Shown here one piece after another: positions 9,042-18,394 of a stretch of DNA of 64,000 nt; the stretch's first letter is position 1; every line of letters begins with the position of its first letter. This DNA comes from JAVVHH01 sp964613945 (GTDB lineage Bacteria > Pseudomonadota > Alphaproteobacteria > Acetobacterales > Acetobacteraceae): positions 1-64,000 of the forward strand of contig CAZTJC010000017.1 in NCBI GenBank assembly GCA_964613945.1, read 5' to 3'. Under the pieces are notes generated by a model that saw nothing but the letters and a program-made list of their open reading frames with translations, had not been told where the DNA came from and ran no database searches. Made by a program: the position numbers and the translations under genes.

Positions 9042-9236
9042 ATGAGCTACGTCCTGTCGCTCGGGCTGGGGCTGTTGGTCGGGGTCGCTTACGCTCTGCT
9101 CGGCGTCCGCTCCCCCGCGCCGCCGATCGTCGCGCTGGTCGGCTTGCTCGGCATGGTGGCGGGCGAACAGGGCGCGCTGATGGCCCGGCACGCGCTGAGC
9201 CCACCCGTCACTTCTGTCCGCGGAGCAAGACAATGA
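9042..9236 (+). CDS. XapX domain-containing small membrane protein
   Basis: A 64-residue protein with two hydrophobic helices (VLSLGLGLLVGVAYALLGVR and PIVALVGLLGMVAGE) typical of the XapX/DUF1427 family. Such genes often accompany xanthine-, quinone- or aromatic-catabolic oxidoreductases; the function is not established. It lies 10 bases after the oxidoreductase and its stop overlaps the dioxygenase start (ATGA), so it is co-transcribed. Confidence 0.8.
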   Translation: MSYVLSLGLGLLVGVAYALLGVRSPAPPIVALVGLLGMVAGEQGALMARHALSPPVTSVRGARQ

Positions 9237-10452
9237 TCATCGACGGACCTCAATCGGTCACGGATGCCGTGCTGCAAGCCATGGCCCAAGGCGACGACCC
9301 CCGCTTGCAAGAGATCATGTCCGCTTTCGTGCGGCACATGCATGACTTCGTGCGCGAGGTTCGGCTGACGGAACCGGAATGGACCGTGGCGTCAAGTTCC
9401 TCAACCGCGTCGGCCAGGCCAACCACGACCTGCACAACGAAGGCATCTTGTTCTCGGACGCGATCGGGGTCTCCACCCTGGTCTGCTTACTGAACAACGG
9501 CGACAACGGCGCTACCGAAAGCGCCGCTGCCCTACTTGGCCCGTTCTGGCGCATGGGCGCGCCGGACACGCCGAATGGCGGCTCCATCGTGCGTTCCCCG
9601 ACAGGAGGGCCGGAGCTGTTCGCCTCCTGCCGGATCACCGATCCCGCCGGCGCACCGTTGCCGGGCGTCACTGTCGATATCTGGCATTCGGCGCCAACCG
9701 GCTTCTATGAGAACCAGGATCCTACTCAAGCACCGATGAACCTGCGCGGCGTGTTCCGAACCGATGCGGATGGCCGCTTCGCCTTTCGCTCCACCAAGCC
9801 AGCCGGCTACCCGGTGCCGACCGACGGTCCGGTGGGCGACTTGCTGCGGGCGCAGAGCCGGCACCCGTTCCGTCCCGCACACCTGCACATCCTGGCGTAC
9901 ACGCCGGGCTACAAGACGCTAATCACCCAGGTCTTCGTCGACGATGACGAGAACCTCGACAGCGATGTCGCCTTCGGCGTGACGCAACCGTTGATCGGCA
10001 ACTACGTCCGCCATGAAGCGGGTGAACGCCCGACTTCGGCGGAGAACCTAGGCCGTCATCGACTGATCGACAAACTGCATGTGGCCGATCTGCTCGGCTG
10101 GGCGGATATCCTTGGCAACGCCGTGAAGGATGTTGCCGCGGGAGCTCACCTGTTTCGGAGCGGTGATTTTGAGGCGCTCCGGCACGCCGCAATGGCTGGA
10201 ATGGGCATCGCACTGCTGCCGAGCTGGGTCGTGGGACCAGACGTCGAGATCGGCGCTCTCGAGCGGCTGGCGATCGCGGGAGAAGCTTGGAACGGTCGGA
10301 CGGCAGGGATCTACGTGCTGCGCGCGCCGGTGAAGCTGTCTGCGAAGTTGAAGGTCTTCGTTGCCGCCCTGCGGTCTAGGATCGGATCACCTTCGGTCTG
10401 GGACGAAGGACTGCTCACACCGCCGCCCACGAATATAACCCTGGAAGTGTGA
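9233..10452 (+). pseudogene. Intradiol (hydroxyquinol/catechol-type) dioxygenase, frameshifted and fused to a LysR C-terminus
   Basis: From the ATG at 9233 the frame reads like the helical N-terminal domain of intradiol ring-cleavage dioxygenases up to LTEPEW. It then slips: one G appears missing near 9381, and the correct frame resumes as DRGVKFLNRVGQ. The catalytic barrel follows with all four iron ligands visible: Tyr in GFYENQ, Tyr in AGYPVP and both His in RPAHLH. Normal sequence stops around GNYVRHEAGERP (about 10030). From NLGRHRLIDKLHVAD onward the same frame is the effector domain of a LysR regulator (AAMAGMGIALLPSWVV, SPSVWDEGLL). This looks like deletion between two genes. Loss of the dioxygenase C-terminus and the frameshift make function unlikely. 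Confidence 0.82.
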
Positions 10453-10492
10453 GTAGAACCCTGAATGCCACCGCGTGGTTCTGTTGCGGGGA

Positions 10493-12649
10493 TCAGCGAA
10501 GGTATCTAGTCGCTTCCCGGGCCAAGCTTGTGAGCAACAGGTTCACTTGGTCTCCCGGGATTGGCTTACTGAACAGATATCCCTGGACTTCCTTGCACTG
10601 CTTGGCCGCGATGGCCCGAAGCTGATCGGGAGTTTCGACACCTTCTACCGTGGACGTCACACCCAGTCCGGCACACAGGTCCAGCATGGTCTGCAGGATG
10701 ACGTTGCACTGCGGTGACGTGTCGAGATCACGCGCGAAGCTGCGGTCGATCTTGACTTTGTCGAACGGGAACGATCGTAAATAGTTCAGCGACGAGTATC
10801 CGATACCGAAATCGTCCAGCGCGATGCGAATTCCGAGTTCTTTCAAGCAATGCAACGTCGCGAGATTGCTCTCGGTATCATCGAGCATGACGGTCTCAGT
10901 GATTTCTAGTTCCAGCCGCCGAGGATCGAGTCCGATTTTTGCCAAGACGGAGATGACCAATGGAACCAGGTCGCGATGGCCGACTTGGATCGCCGACAGG
11001 TTTACGGCCACGCGCAAATTCCCCTGCCACGTGGTAGCGTCGGCGCATGCGCGCGCGAGCGCCCAAGCCCCAATCGGCACGATCAGGCCCAGCTCCTCGG
11101 CGCTCGGAATAAATTCGTCGGGCAACACTAAACCGCGGACCGGATGGATCCAACGCAACAAGGCTTCAAAAGCGACGGGATGCAGCGTTTCAACATCCAG
11201 GATCGGCTGGTAGTGCAGCACGAACTCGCCCCGGGTAACCGCTAGACGCAGATCCATCTCCAACGCACGGTGTGCCGCGATACGATCGCTCATCGCCTGT
11301 TGATAGAAACGGAAACAGCCCCGACCTTCGGCCTTGGCGTTGTACAAGGCCAGGTCGGCCGCTTTGAGGACCTCATCGGCAGCGACACCGTCTTGTGGCA
11401 CGAGCGCGATGCCGATGCTCGTGCCGATGATGATCTCACGCTCATTGATGAAGAATGGAAGGTGCAACACCGCGAGTAGCCGCTCTGCCAAGACTGCCGC
11501 ATCCGTCGAGCACTGCAGTCCGCGCTGGATCAAGGCAAATTCGTCGCCGCCGAGCCGAGCGATGCTGACCGATGGACCCGTCGTACCCTGCAAACGCCTC
11601 GCGACCTCGCAAAGGAGCCAGTCACCGATGGAGTGGCCGTGTGTATCGTTGATGTCCTTGAAGCCATCGAGGTCCAAATAGAGCACCGCAATGTCGCCCT
11701 CTTCCGCGTTCGACGCCAGCGCGACTTGTAATTGCTGGCGAAACATGGCGCGGTTCGGGAGATCGGTGAGCGTATCGTGGAAGGCGAGATGCCGGATCCT
11801 TGCCTCGGCTTCTCGCCGGGCCGTGACGTCGATGATGGCGCCCAAGGCGAGCAGAGGGCGACCGTCGGCGTCGTACTCGTATCGGGTGCGAACTTCGATG
11901 TGGCGGATCTCTCCGCTAACCGGATGGCAGAAACGGTACTCGTAGCCCGCATTGGACCGTCGATCCGCCACGGAATTGGACAATGCCGCCAGGAGCAGGC
12001 TTCGATCTTCAGGCACGACAGTAGCCAGCCAAGCCTCGAATGGAATGGGCGCGTCCCCTGCGCAAAGGCCATGCATCAAGCGGGTTTCCTCACCGCATTG
12101 AATATGGCCCGTGACCAGATCCCGACTGAAACAGCCGACCTGACCGATCTCAAGCGACAATCGCAGCATGGCCTCGCTGGCCTTCAGCTTCTCCTGTGCG
12201 GCGTGACTTTCAGTGACGTCTTGGACGACGGCGGAAATGCGTCGTGCCGTGCCGCAACGATCGCGTGCTGTAACGGCCACGCTGATCCGTACCCATGCAA
12301 CCTGGCCGTCAGGTCGAAGATAACGACGCTCGGCATCGCCGCGGGCTTCGGCAACGGAGGTCGCGACCCGCTGTTCGTCAGGATGCAGAACGTCGGTGAT
12401 GCGGAGACCGCCGAGCAACTCGGCTGCTGGCCTGCCGGTGATCTGGCAATATCGCCGGTTCACTGTCAGGAACCGGCCGGTCACGGCATCTATTTCGGCG
12501 ATTCCGGCGGTCGTATTATCGAACAGGGCACGCAGAGTGACTTCCTGCTCAGCGGGATCGCGCTCAATCTTGCCAAGAGTGGTTCCCGAGTGTTTGCGCT
12601 GAACATCGTTGGCTCGCGCGATCTTCGGTTGGAGGACGAGATCCGTCAT
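10493..12649 (-). CDS. PAS-PAS-GGDEF-EAL cyclic-di-GMP turnover protein
   Basis: A 718-residue protein. Two PAS sensor domains (about residues 35-150 and 155-280) precede a GGDEF domain with an intact motif (RLGGDEF, residues 367-371) and an EAL domain with an intact motif (FEALLRW, EAL at 495-497). EAL catalytic positions are also present: NLSAIQ, ELEITET, DDFGIGYSS, KIDRSF and EGVET. Both cyclase and phosphodiesterase activities are therefore possible. No RxxD inhibitory site is seen just before GGDEF. There is no transmembrane segment, so the sensing is cytosolic. It is not linked functionally to its neighbours. Confidence 0.92.
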   Translation of the reverse strand: MTDLVLQPKIARANDVQRKHSGTTLGKIERDPAEQEVTLRALFDNTTAGIAEIDAVTGRFLTVNRRYCQITGRPAAELLGGLRITDVLHPDEQRVATSVAEARGDAERRYLRPDGQVAWVRISVAVTARDRCGTARRISAVVQDVTESHAAQEKLKASEAMLRLSLEIGQVGCFSRDLVTGHIQCGEETRLMHGLCAGDAPIPFEAWLATVVPEDRSLLLAALSNSVADRRSNAGYEYRFCHPVSGEIRHIEVRTRYEYDADGRPLLALGAIIDVTARREAEARIRHLAFHDTLTDLPNRAMFRQQLQVALASNAEEGDIAVLYLDLDGFKDINDTHGHSIGDWLLCEVARRLQGTTGPSVSIARLGGDEFALIQRGLQCSTDAAVLAERLLAVLHLPFFINEREIIIGTSIGIALVPQDGVAADEVLKAADLALYNAKAEGRGCFRFYQQAMSDRIAAHRALEMDLRLAVTRGEFVLHYQPILDVETLHPVAFEALLRWIHPVRGLVLPDEFIPSAEELGLIVPIGAWALARACADATTWQGNLRVAVNLSAIQVGHRDLVPLVISVLAKIGLDPRRLELEITETVMLDDTESNLATLHCLKELGIRIALDDFGIGYSSLNYLRSFPFDKVKIDRSFARDLDTSPQCNVILQTMLDLCAGLGVTSTVEGVETPDQLRAIAAKQCKEVQGYLFSKPIPGDQVNLLLTSLAREATRYLR

Positions 12650-12787
12650 CAGTCAATCCACCCGATGGAAAACCTAGCCAAGCCTCGGGCTCTCGCGCAA
12701 ATCATCGTGTCAATAGACCCTGACGAACGGCGAAGCTTACGCTGCAAAGCGCGTCACATAACTATCGGCGACTGATGATTGTACTCA

Positions 12788-12819
12788 ATCATACAAGAGG
12801 ATGAGATTCTTTGTATGAT
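12788..12819. repeat. Inverted repeat ATCATACAA / TTGTATGAT
   Basis: A 9-base perfect inverted repeat (12788-12796 and 12811-12819) with a 14-base spacer, about 140 bases upstream of the GGDEF-EAL start in an AT-rich stretch (12770-12900). It could be an operator or a weak hairpin. No poly-T tract follows, so a terminator is unlikely. Confidence 0.4.
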
Positions 12820-13493
12820 ACTGAAAGTAGACATAAAGCAATCCAAAGCCAAAGCACTTTCAATGATACTATAATCGAACAATTAGCAGATCGTTAATAT
12901 AGCAGCGCAGGAGGGGCACGGGTATGGCCAATCACTGGTAAATTAGAACCGGCCAGCGATCGGAACCCGGGAGTATGCGGTCAGTCGAGTTGGTCGATCA
13001 CGGACGAACGAATGTGAGAGCTCCCGCAAAAATCACGTCGTCACCGTAGGTCTATCGAGTAGCCCGGCATGGACGAGCGCGACTCTGCAGGTGCAGATCG
13101 AGCTAAAGCGCTCGGGCAGACACGCCATCAAGGACGATGATCGCGATCTCGCGCGCCGGCATATCGCAACGCATAAAATCACCAAGCGTCCCAGCGTCTC
13201 CTGAAACTCCGCATTATTTAGAATGAAATATTAACGGTTTCAGATGAAGGGCGGTTGCCACGGTGCCGCCAAACCCCTGATCGCGAGCTGGAAGCCCATA
13301 CAGGCGCTCGTTTTGCGGTTTCGACACCTATACGTCGCAAAACGCCCGTGGAGGGCGATAGCGGCTAGGTGTGTGCTCCTCAAAGAAAACGTTCGCCTGC
13401 ATGTCCCTTGAAGCCGTTGGCGCGCCGGACGTAACTACTCCATTTGTTCGGCAACACTGCGGTGACCATACTGACGTCGCAGCGTTATTTGAC
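12820..13493. other. Long intergenic region, no gene recognised
   Basis: About 670 bases of mixed composition between the GGDEF-EAL promoter side and the end of the monooxygenase gene. No ORF resembles a known protein. A 9-base inverted repeat at 13309-13344 is listed separately. The abrupt AT-rich to GC-rich change suggests a junction between DNA of different origin. Confidence 0.4.
13309..13344. repeat. Inverted repeat CGTTTTGCG / CGCAAAACG with 18-base spacer
   Basis: Perfect 9-base arms at 13309-13317 and 13336-13344. The spacing and the absence of a T-run argue against a terminator. The layout would suit a recombinase or regulator binding site; no partner gene is nearby. Confidence 0.45.
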
Positions 13494-14822
13494 TCAGAAC
13501 GCCAGTAGATTGTCGCGGAAATGGGCGTGTTCGTACTGCTTGCGTACGAGGCCTCGACGCTGCAGGGCCGGAACCAGCCCGTCCGTCACTTCCGCCACGC
13601 TGCGGCGGCTAACGTTGGGTAGGGCGATCAGAAAACCGTCGCCGCCTACCTCCTGCATGGCTTCTGCCATCTGCCCGGCTACAGCGTCGGGCGTGCCCAC
13701 CAGATCGATACAGGCGCCCATGCTAGTGTAATCGATCACAGCCTCGCGCAGCGTGTTCTTGCCGGCCTTGCGTAGGAATCCTGCTAGGCTCGACTGATGC
13801 CCGTTGGTCGACAGCTCGCCGACCGGAGCGTCTAGGTCGAAGGTCGAGAAGTCGATGTTGATGGTCCAGCCGAGCTGGGCCAAGCGCGCATCCATGTTGC
13901 GGGCGGCGGAGATGCGGCGGTTGTCCGCGCGCTCCTGTGCCTGGGCGGCGTTGTCGGCCAGGATAGGATAGGCCATGAACAGGACCTTGCAGGTCGCCGG
14001 GTCGCGGCCGTGCTCGACCATGTGAGTTTGCACGTCCGTGCGGTACTGCTTCATCGCGTCCATGCCCTTCGGATGAGCGACAATCGTGTCGGCATAGCGC
14101 CCGGCGATCTGACGGCCACGGGCGGAGCCGCCGGCCTGGGCGATAACCGGGCGCCCCTGGGGACAGGGGCCGGAGTTTAGCGGGCCGCGGCTGGCGTAAT
14201 AATCGCCCTGGAAATCGATGGTGTGGACCTTGGTGTGATCAATCAACACGCCGGTTTCTTGGTTCGCCAGGATGGCGCCGGGCTCCCACGAATTCCATAG
14301 TTGGGTGACCACGTCGATGTACTCGGCAGCCATGGTGTAGCGCGTATCGTGTTCCGGCAACCGGTCCAGACCGAAGTTCTGGCCGGAATAGTCGGAGGAG
14401 CCGGTCACCATATTCCATCCTGCCCGACCCCCGGACACCTGGTCCAGCGTACCGACGATGCGGGCGGTGAGGTAGGGGTGGTAGGCGAAGGTGGACAGAG
14501 TGGGCACCACGCCGAGGTGCCGGGTAGCGGCTACCATGAGCGACGCGATCACCGAGGGCTCCTGCCGAGGCACGGACATGCCGTTCTTCAGGAAGATTTC
14601 GCGCGAGTTCTGCCAGTTCTGCCCGATGTAGATCGAATCCTCCAGCAGGATGTAGTCGAATGCGGCTCGATCGAGCGCCCGAGCCAAGTCCAGAAACATG
14701 TCGGCCGACATCCAGTCCGTGCCGATGTTGCCGGTCCAGTCCTGGTTCCAGGCCTGGACGCTGGAACCCTGGAGGAACCATGCAAGGTGAAACGGATCAG
14801 CGGACAATCGGGGATACTCCAT
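13494..14822 (-). CDS. FMN-dependent monooxygenase, NtaA/SnaA/DszA family
   Basis: A 442-residue luciferase-fold monooxygenase of the nitrilotriacetate / desulfurisation group. Markers are WFLQGSSVQAWNQDWTG near the N-terminus, GRAGWNMVTGSSD, LNSGPCPQGRPVIAQAGGS and DGFLIALPNVSRRSVAE. These enzymes need FMNH2 from a separate flavin reductase, which is not in the window. It is the last gene of an operon with an amino-acid-type ABC importer (14844-17102), 21 bases after the permease stop, so it probably oxidises the imported N- or S-containing compound. A paralogue lies at 51776-53089 beside a different importer. Confidence 0.9.
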   Translation of the reverse strand: MEYPRLSADPFHLAWFLQGSSVQAWNQDWTGNIGTDWMSADMFLDLARALDRAAFDYILLEDSIYIGQNWQNSREIFLKNGMSVPRQEPSVIASLMVAATRHLGVVPTLSTFAYHPYLTARIVGTLDQVSGGRAGWNMVTGSSDYSGQNFGLDRLPEHDTRYTMAAEYIDVVTQLWNSWEPGAILANQETGVLIDHTKVHTIDFQGDYYASRGPLNSGPCPQGRPVIAQAGGSARGRQIAGRYADTIVAHPKGMDAMKQYRTDVQTHMVEHGRDPATCKVLFMAYPILADNAAQAQERADNRRISAARNMDARLAQLGWTINIDFSTFDLDAPVGELSTNGHQSSLAGFLRKAGKNTLREAVIDYTSMGACIDLVGTPDAVAGQMAEAMQEVGGDGFLIALPNVSRRSVAEVTDGLVPALQRRGLVRKQYEHAHFRDNLLAF

Positions 14823-14843
14823 CTTCGAGGGTCAACGGTGGGC

Positions 14844-15569
14844 TCAGGCGGGGCGGTCCCGCCATTCGAGCGACAGGTATTTCGCCGCCAACGGGCTGAA
14901 CCGCTGTGTGCGGGCATGAGTGCGGCTCAGGCGGCGTTCCAGCCGCCGCGCAACGCCGGCGATGAGCAAAGCGAGACCCCAATACAGCAGGGTGACGGCG
15001 ACGAAGACTTCGACCGGTGCGAAGGTGTCACCCTGCACAAGCAGGCCCTGGTAGGTCAGCTCCGGCACCGTGATCGAGCTAAGCACGGCGGAGTCCTTCA
15101 TCATGGAAAGCGTGACGCTGGTCGACGGCGGTACCACCGTGCGGAACACCTGTGGCGCAAGCACCAAGTGCATGGCGCGGGGAAAGGACAGGCCGATGGC
15201 CCGGGCCGCATCCATTTGTCCGCGCGGCACCGCGAGCAGCGCCGCGCGGATCACTTCCGTGTAGTAAGCCGCAGCGTTGAGGCCGAGCGCCACGGTGCCG
15301 ACCGCGTAAGCCGGCAAGCGTAACCCGGCGAACGGCAGGCCGTAGTAAACGATGAAAAGTGTGATGATGAACGGAACGCTGCGGAACAGCGTGACATAGC
15401 CGCTCACCAACAGGCCCGGGGCCCGTCCTGGCAGCAGCGCCGCCATTGCCAAGAGAATAGCGGCCGCGTAGCCCAGCAGAAAGGCGACCACGGTGATCTC
15501 GGCCGTCAAGCCGATGCCCTCAATGAATTGCGGTAGGTGGCCGGTGATGACGCTGGTGTCGAAGTTCAT
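14844..15569 (-). CDS. Amino-acid ABC transporter permease (HisM/GltK type)
   Basis: A 241-residue inner-membrane permease of the polar amino-acid uptake (HisMQ) family, with about five membrane helices and the conserved loop MDAARAIGLSFPRAMHLVLAPQVFR. It sits 5 bases downstream of its partner permease. No amino-acid ABC ATPase gene lies in this operon or elsewhere in the window, so the complex must use an ATPase encoded elsewhere. Confidence 0.88.
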   Translation of the reverse strand: MNFDTSVITGHLPQFIEGIGLTAEITVVAFLLGYAAAILLAMAALLPGRAPGLLVSGYVTLFRSVPFIITLFIVYYGLPFAGLRLPAYAVGTVALGLNAAAYYTEVIRAALLAVPRGQMDAARAIGLSFPRAMHLVLAPQVFRTVVPPSTSVTLSMMKDSAVLSSITVPELTYQGLLVQGDTFAPVEVFVAVTLLYWGLALLIAGVARRLERRLSRTHARTQRFSPLAAKYLSLEWRDRPA

Positions 15570-15574
15570 AGCCG

Positions 15575-16234
15575 TTAGCCTCGGCCTACGGCGAGCCGCG
15601 CCTCAGCTATCCGGCCAGCGGTGCCGATAACGAGGTTGATGCACAAAAAGACCAGCCCTGCCGCCAGAATGACCTCAAACGGGCGGTAGGTGGCGCTGCC
15701 CACCTGCTGCGCCGTCCGGAGCACTTCCACCACCGTTATGACCGACAGCAGGGCCGTGCCTTTTACGATGATGGTCAGCTCCGCCGTCAGGATCGGCAGG
15801 ATCTGGCGAAATAGCTGCGGCAGCACCACGCGGAGCCAGATGACCGGCGCACGCAGCGCCAGGGCAGTGGCCGCCTCGATTTGCCCCGGGTTGATCGTGC
15901 CCAGCCCGGCACGCATTGCTTCGCCCAGGAACACCGTGCTGTTCGCCGCAATGGCCAGCACGCCGGCCGCGATCGGGCTCAGGTTCAGCCCGATGGCTGG
16001 CAAGCCGTAGAAGCAGACAAAGATCTGGATCAGCAGCGGCGTGCCGCGTACGAAGCTGATGACTAGGTCAACCGCCGTGTTCACCGGCGAAACCTTCAAC
16101 GAGCGCAGCACTGTTAGCCCCGTGCTGCCTGCCACTGCGAGCACCATGATGACGGCCGCCAACTCCAGATTTAGCATGGCGGCCCGAAGCAGGAGCGGCA
16201 GGACCCCCGTGAATGCGCTCCATTGAAACGACAT
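15575..16234 (-). CDS. Amino-acid ABC transporter permease (HisQ/GltJ type)
   Basis: A 219-residue permease with the family loop GQIEAATALALRAPVIWLRVVLPQ and the substrate-path motif FVRGTPLLIQIFVCFYGLP. It forms a heterodimer with the 14844-15569 permease. It follows the binding-protein gene by 16 bases in a four-gene operon. Confidence 0.88.
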   Translation of the reverse strand: MSFQWSAFTGVLPLLLRAAMLNLELAAVIMVLAVAGSTGLTVLRSLKVSPVNTAVDLVISFVRGTPLLIQIFVCFYGLPAIGLNLSPIAAGVLAIAANSTVFLGEAMRAGLGTINPGQIEAATALALRAPVIWLRVVLPQLFRQILPILTAELTIIVKGTALLSVITVVEVLRTAQQVGSATYRPFEVILAAGLVFLCINLVIGTAGRIAEARLAVGRG

Positions 16235-16250
16235 GGCGGCCTCGGAGACC

Positions 16251-17102
16251 CTAGATGGCGCCGGGGGGCAGATAGCCGCTGTCGGGGATCTCCATTCGCA
16301 AGCCGAACCATTTGTCTTGCAGCTTGCCCATCGTGCCGTCGTCGCGCAGGCGGCGGAACACCGTTGATATAAAATCCCTGAGGTCCGTGTCGTCGGGCCG
16401 GGTCACCCAGGCGAGATAGCTTGGGGGCGCCGCTTCGTCGGCCGCGGACATCAGGGCGAAGGTTTCGGGTCGCTGCTTCACCAGCACGGACAGGCTGGGC
16501 AGCGACTGCATGACGGCATCCACTTCGCCGCTGGCCAGCGCAACAAAGCAGTCCGGGAAGGAGGTGAATAGGCGGAGCTGCTTGTAGCCTGGACCCCCGG
16601 CTGCCTTCAGCTTGGCATCTAGCGCGCGCGCCACCGGCTCGGTCGAAGAAGCGAGCTGGGTGGCGACGGACTTGCCGTTCAGGTCCGATGGCTTGGTCAT
16701 ACCGTCGCCTGCACGCTTCAGCAGGTAGGGCATTCCGTTAGCGATAGGCAGCGTGTAGGCGTAACGTTTGGCCCGTTCCTCGTTGATGCCCACCGTGGTG
16801 GCCACGAAGTCGAACTTACCAGCCAACAGGCCCGGCAGCACGCCCTGCCACGGCAGATCCAACTGCACCAGCTTCACATTCATCGCGGACACGACTTCTG
16901 TCAGCAGGTCCTTGCCGTAGCCGACGATCTTACCATCCTGAACGTACTCGAAAGGAGGGTAAGCTGCTTCCGTTCCTACGGTAACGGTGCCGGTCCGCCG
17001 GATACGCTCCAGAACGGTATCCGCACGCGCTGGGCGTGGCAGCAGCAGAGCGGCTCCGGCTAAGGCGGACAAGGGCAGCACCGAGCGGCGGCGAATATCC
17101 AT
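16251..17102 (-). CDS. Amino-acid-type periplasmic solute-binding protein (SBP family 3)
   Basis: A receptor of about 283 residues. A signal peptide (MDIRRRSVLPLSALAGAALL...ARA) precedes a family-3 binding domain: GTVTVGTEAAYPPFEYV, GKIVGYGKDLLTEV, FDFVATTVGINEERAKRYAYT and SGEVDAVMQSL. The start at 17102 is preferred because AAAGGA sits about 8 bases upstream; an ATG at 17111 is an alternative. First gene of the operon with two permeases and a DszA-like monooxygenase; the imported ligand is plausibly the monooxygenase substrate. Confidence 0.87.
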   Translation of the reverse strand: MDIRRRSVLPLSALAGAALLLPRPARADTVLERIRRTGTVTVGTEAAYPPFEYVQDGKIVGYGKDLLTEVVSAMNVKLVQLDLPWQGVLPGLLAGKFDFVATTVGINEERAKRYAYTLPIANGMPYLLKRAGDGMTKPSDLNGKSVATQLASSTEPVARALDAKLKAAGGPGYKQLRLFTSFPDCFVALASGEVDAVMQSLPSLSVLVKQRPETFALMSAADEAAPPSYLAWVTRPDDTDLRDFISTVFRRLRDDGTMGKLQDKWFGLRMEIPDSGYLPPGAI

Positions 17103-17124
17103 GGTCGTCATCCTTTCTGGCCTG

Positions 17125-17139
17125 GCATCGGCTCGATGC
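17125..17139. promoter_or_regulatory. Palindrome GCATCG-GCT-CGATGC, possible LysR operator
   Basis: A perfect 6+3+6 palindrome in the 130-base region between the divergent binding-protein (start 17102) and LysR (start 17233) genes. Its position fits an operator for the LysR protein, although it does not show a classical T-N11-A box. Moderate to low confidence. Confidence 0.4.
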
Positions 17140-17232
17140 TGACGAGGCGAACTTGCCAGCCGGAAGGTATCGGGCAACATTTGAGCAGATCAGTGCTTTT
17201 GCACCACGCATACTTGTAGGTTTTACACCTTT

Positions 17233-18326
17233 ATGCCTACTGCAACGCCGCTCTCACCGATTACCGAGGTTCATCTCCGCTTGCTGCGCGTTTTTCGTGC
17301 AGTTGCGGAAGCTGGCGGGCTCACTGCGGCAGAGGCGCGGCTTGGTATGGAGCGCTCCACAATCAGCCGCCACCTCCAAGCGCTTGAAGCCAAGCTTGGC
17401 GCCCGGCTTTGTTACCGTGGCCCGTCAGGCTTTGCGCTCACTGCGTTCGGGCGTACGGCGCTGCAGGTCGCCATCACGGCTGGCGATGTATTGGACAGGG
17501 TGCGCGACGAACTGGAGTTGGCCCGGGACGGGGTGGGAGGGGACCTGCACCTCGGCGTGGCTGACATCTGCCTGAGCAACCCCGCGTGCCGAGTGCATGA
17601 GGCCGTGGCGGCGTTTCGCGACAAGGCACCTGGCGCTACCCTTCACCTTACGGTCAGCACGCCCGACAAGTTGCGCTGCCTGTTGGCGGAAGGCCGGCTG
17701 CACATTGGCATCAGCGGTACCGTTCTTGGCAATGCCCAAATCCGGCAGCAGGCCCTGTTTGCCGAACCGTTCGCCCTGTGCGTGGGCCTCGCCCCCCAGC
17801 AGGCGGTGCCCGCCATGGAGGAGCTGCACGGGCAGGCCTACGTTCTGGTGACACGCGAAAACGACTATCGGACGCTGAACCTGTCCCGGCGCTTGAAGCT
17901 GGACCGCCATGCCGTCGCGTTAGGCCTTGAAGCGGTCGCCACGCTGGTGGCGGCGGGCGGCTATGTCGGTTTCCTGCCGCGCCACCTGATGCAGGCCATG
18001 GCGCCCATTCACCGCTTCGCCGAGGTCCGCAACAGCGAGGCGGTGGCGTACACGACCCGCTTCTCCATGGTCACGGCCCTGAACCACCGACTTCCTGCGG
18101 CCGGCCAGCTTCTAGCCGGCCTACTGNNNNNNNNNNNNNNNNNNNNNNNNNNNNNNNNNNNNNNNNNNNNNNNNNNNNNNNNNNNNNNNNNNNNNNNNNN
18201 NNNNNNNNNNNNNNNNNNNNNNNNNNCACGGCCCTGAACCACCGACTTCCTGCGGCCGGCCAGCTTCTAGCCGGCCTACTGACCAAGGTGCATGGGGCAG
18301 GTTGGACCGGGCCAGTAGCTGGTTGA
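17233..18326 (+). CDS. LysR-family transcriptional regulator, interrupted by an assembly gap
   Basis: The N-terminal helix-turn-helix (LTAAEARLGMERSTISRHLQ) and the LTTR effector domain are clear. The reading is interrupted by 100 Ns at 18127-18226. The 55 bases before the gap (18072-18126) are repeated exactly after it (18227-18281). Collapsing the repeat gives an uninterrupted 312-residue protein ending HGAGWTGPVAG at the TGA of 18324-18326, a normal LTTR length. The gap is therefore an artefact and the gene is probably intact. It is divergent from the amino-acid importer/monooxygenase operon, its likely target. Confidence 0.87.
18072..18281. repeat. 55-bp direct repeat flanking a 100-N scaffold gap
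   Basis: Copies at 18072-18126 and 18227-18281 are identical and border exactly 100 Ns. This is the signature of two contigs sharing an unmerged k-mer overlap, not a biological duplication. Removing one copy and the Ns restores the LysR frame. Confidence 0.9.
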
Positions 18327-18394
18327 GAACAGGACTATAGCTGGTTGGTGATGACGTTGCATGAATAGGTGGATCGGGTACGGTAAGCTCGTTG

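Noticed and set aside
18127..18226. Possible insertion or duplication inside the LysR gene
   Set aside because: 100 Ns flanked by identical 55-mers indicate an assembly overlap; collapsing them restores the frame.
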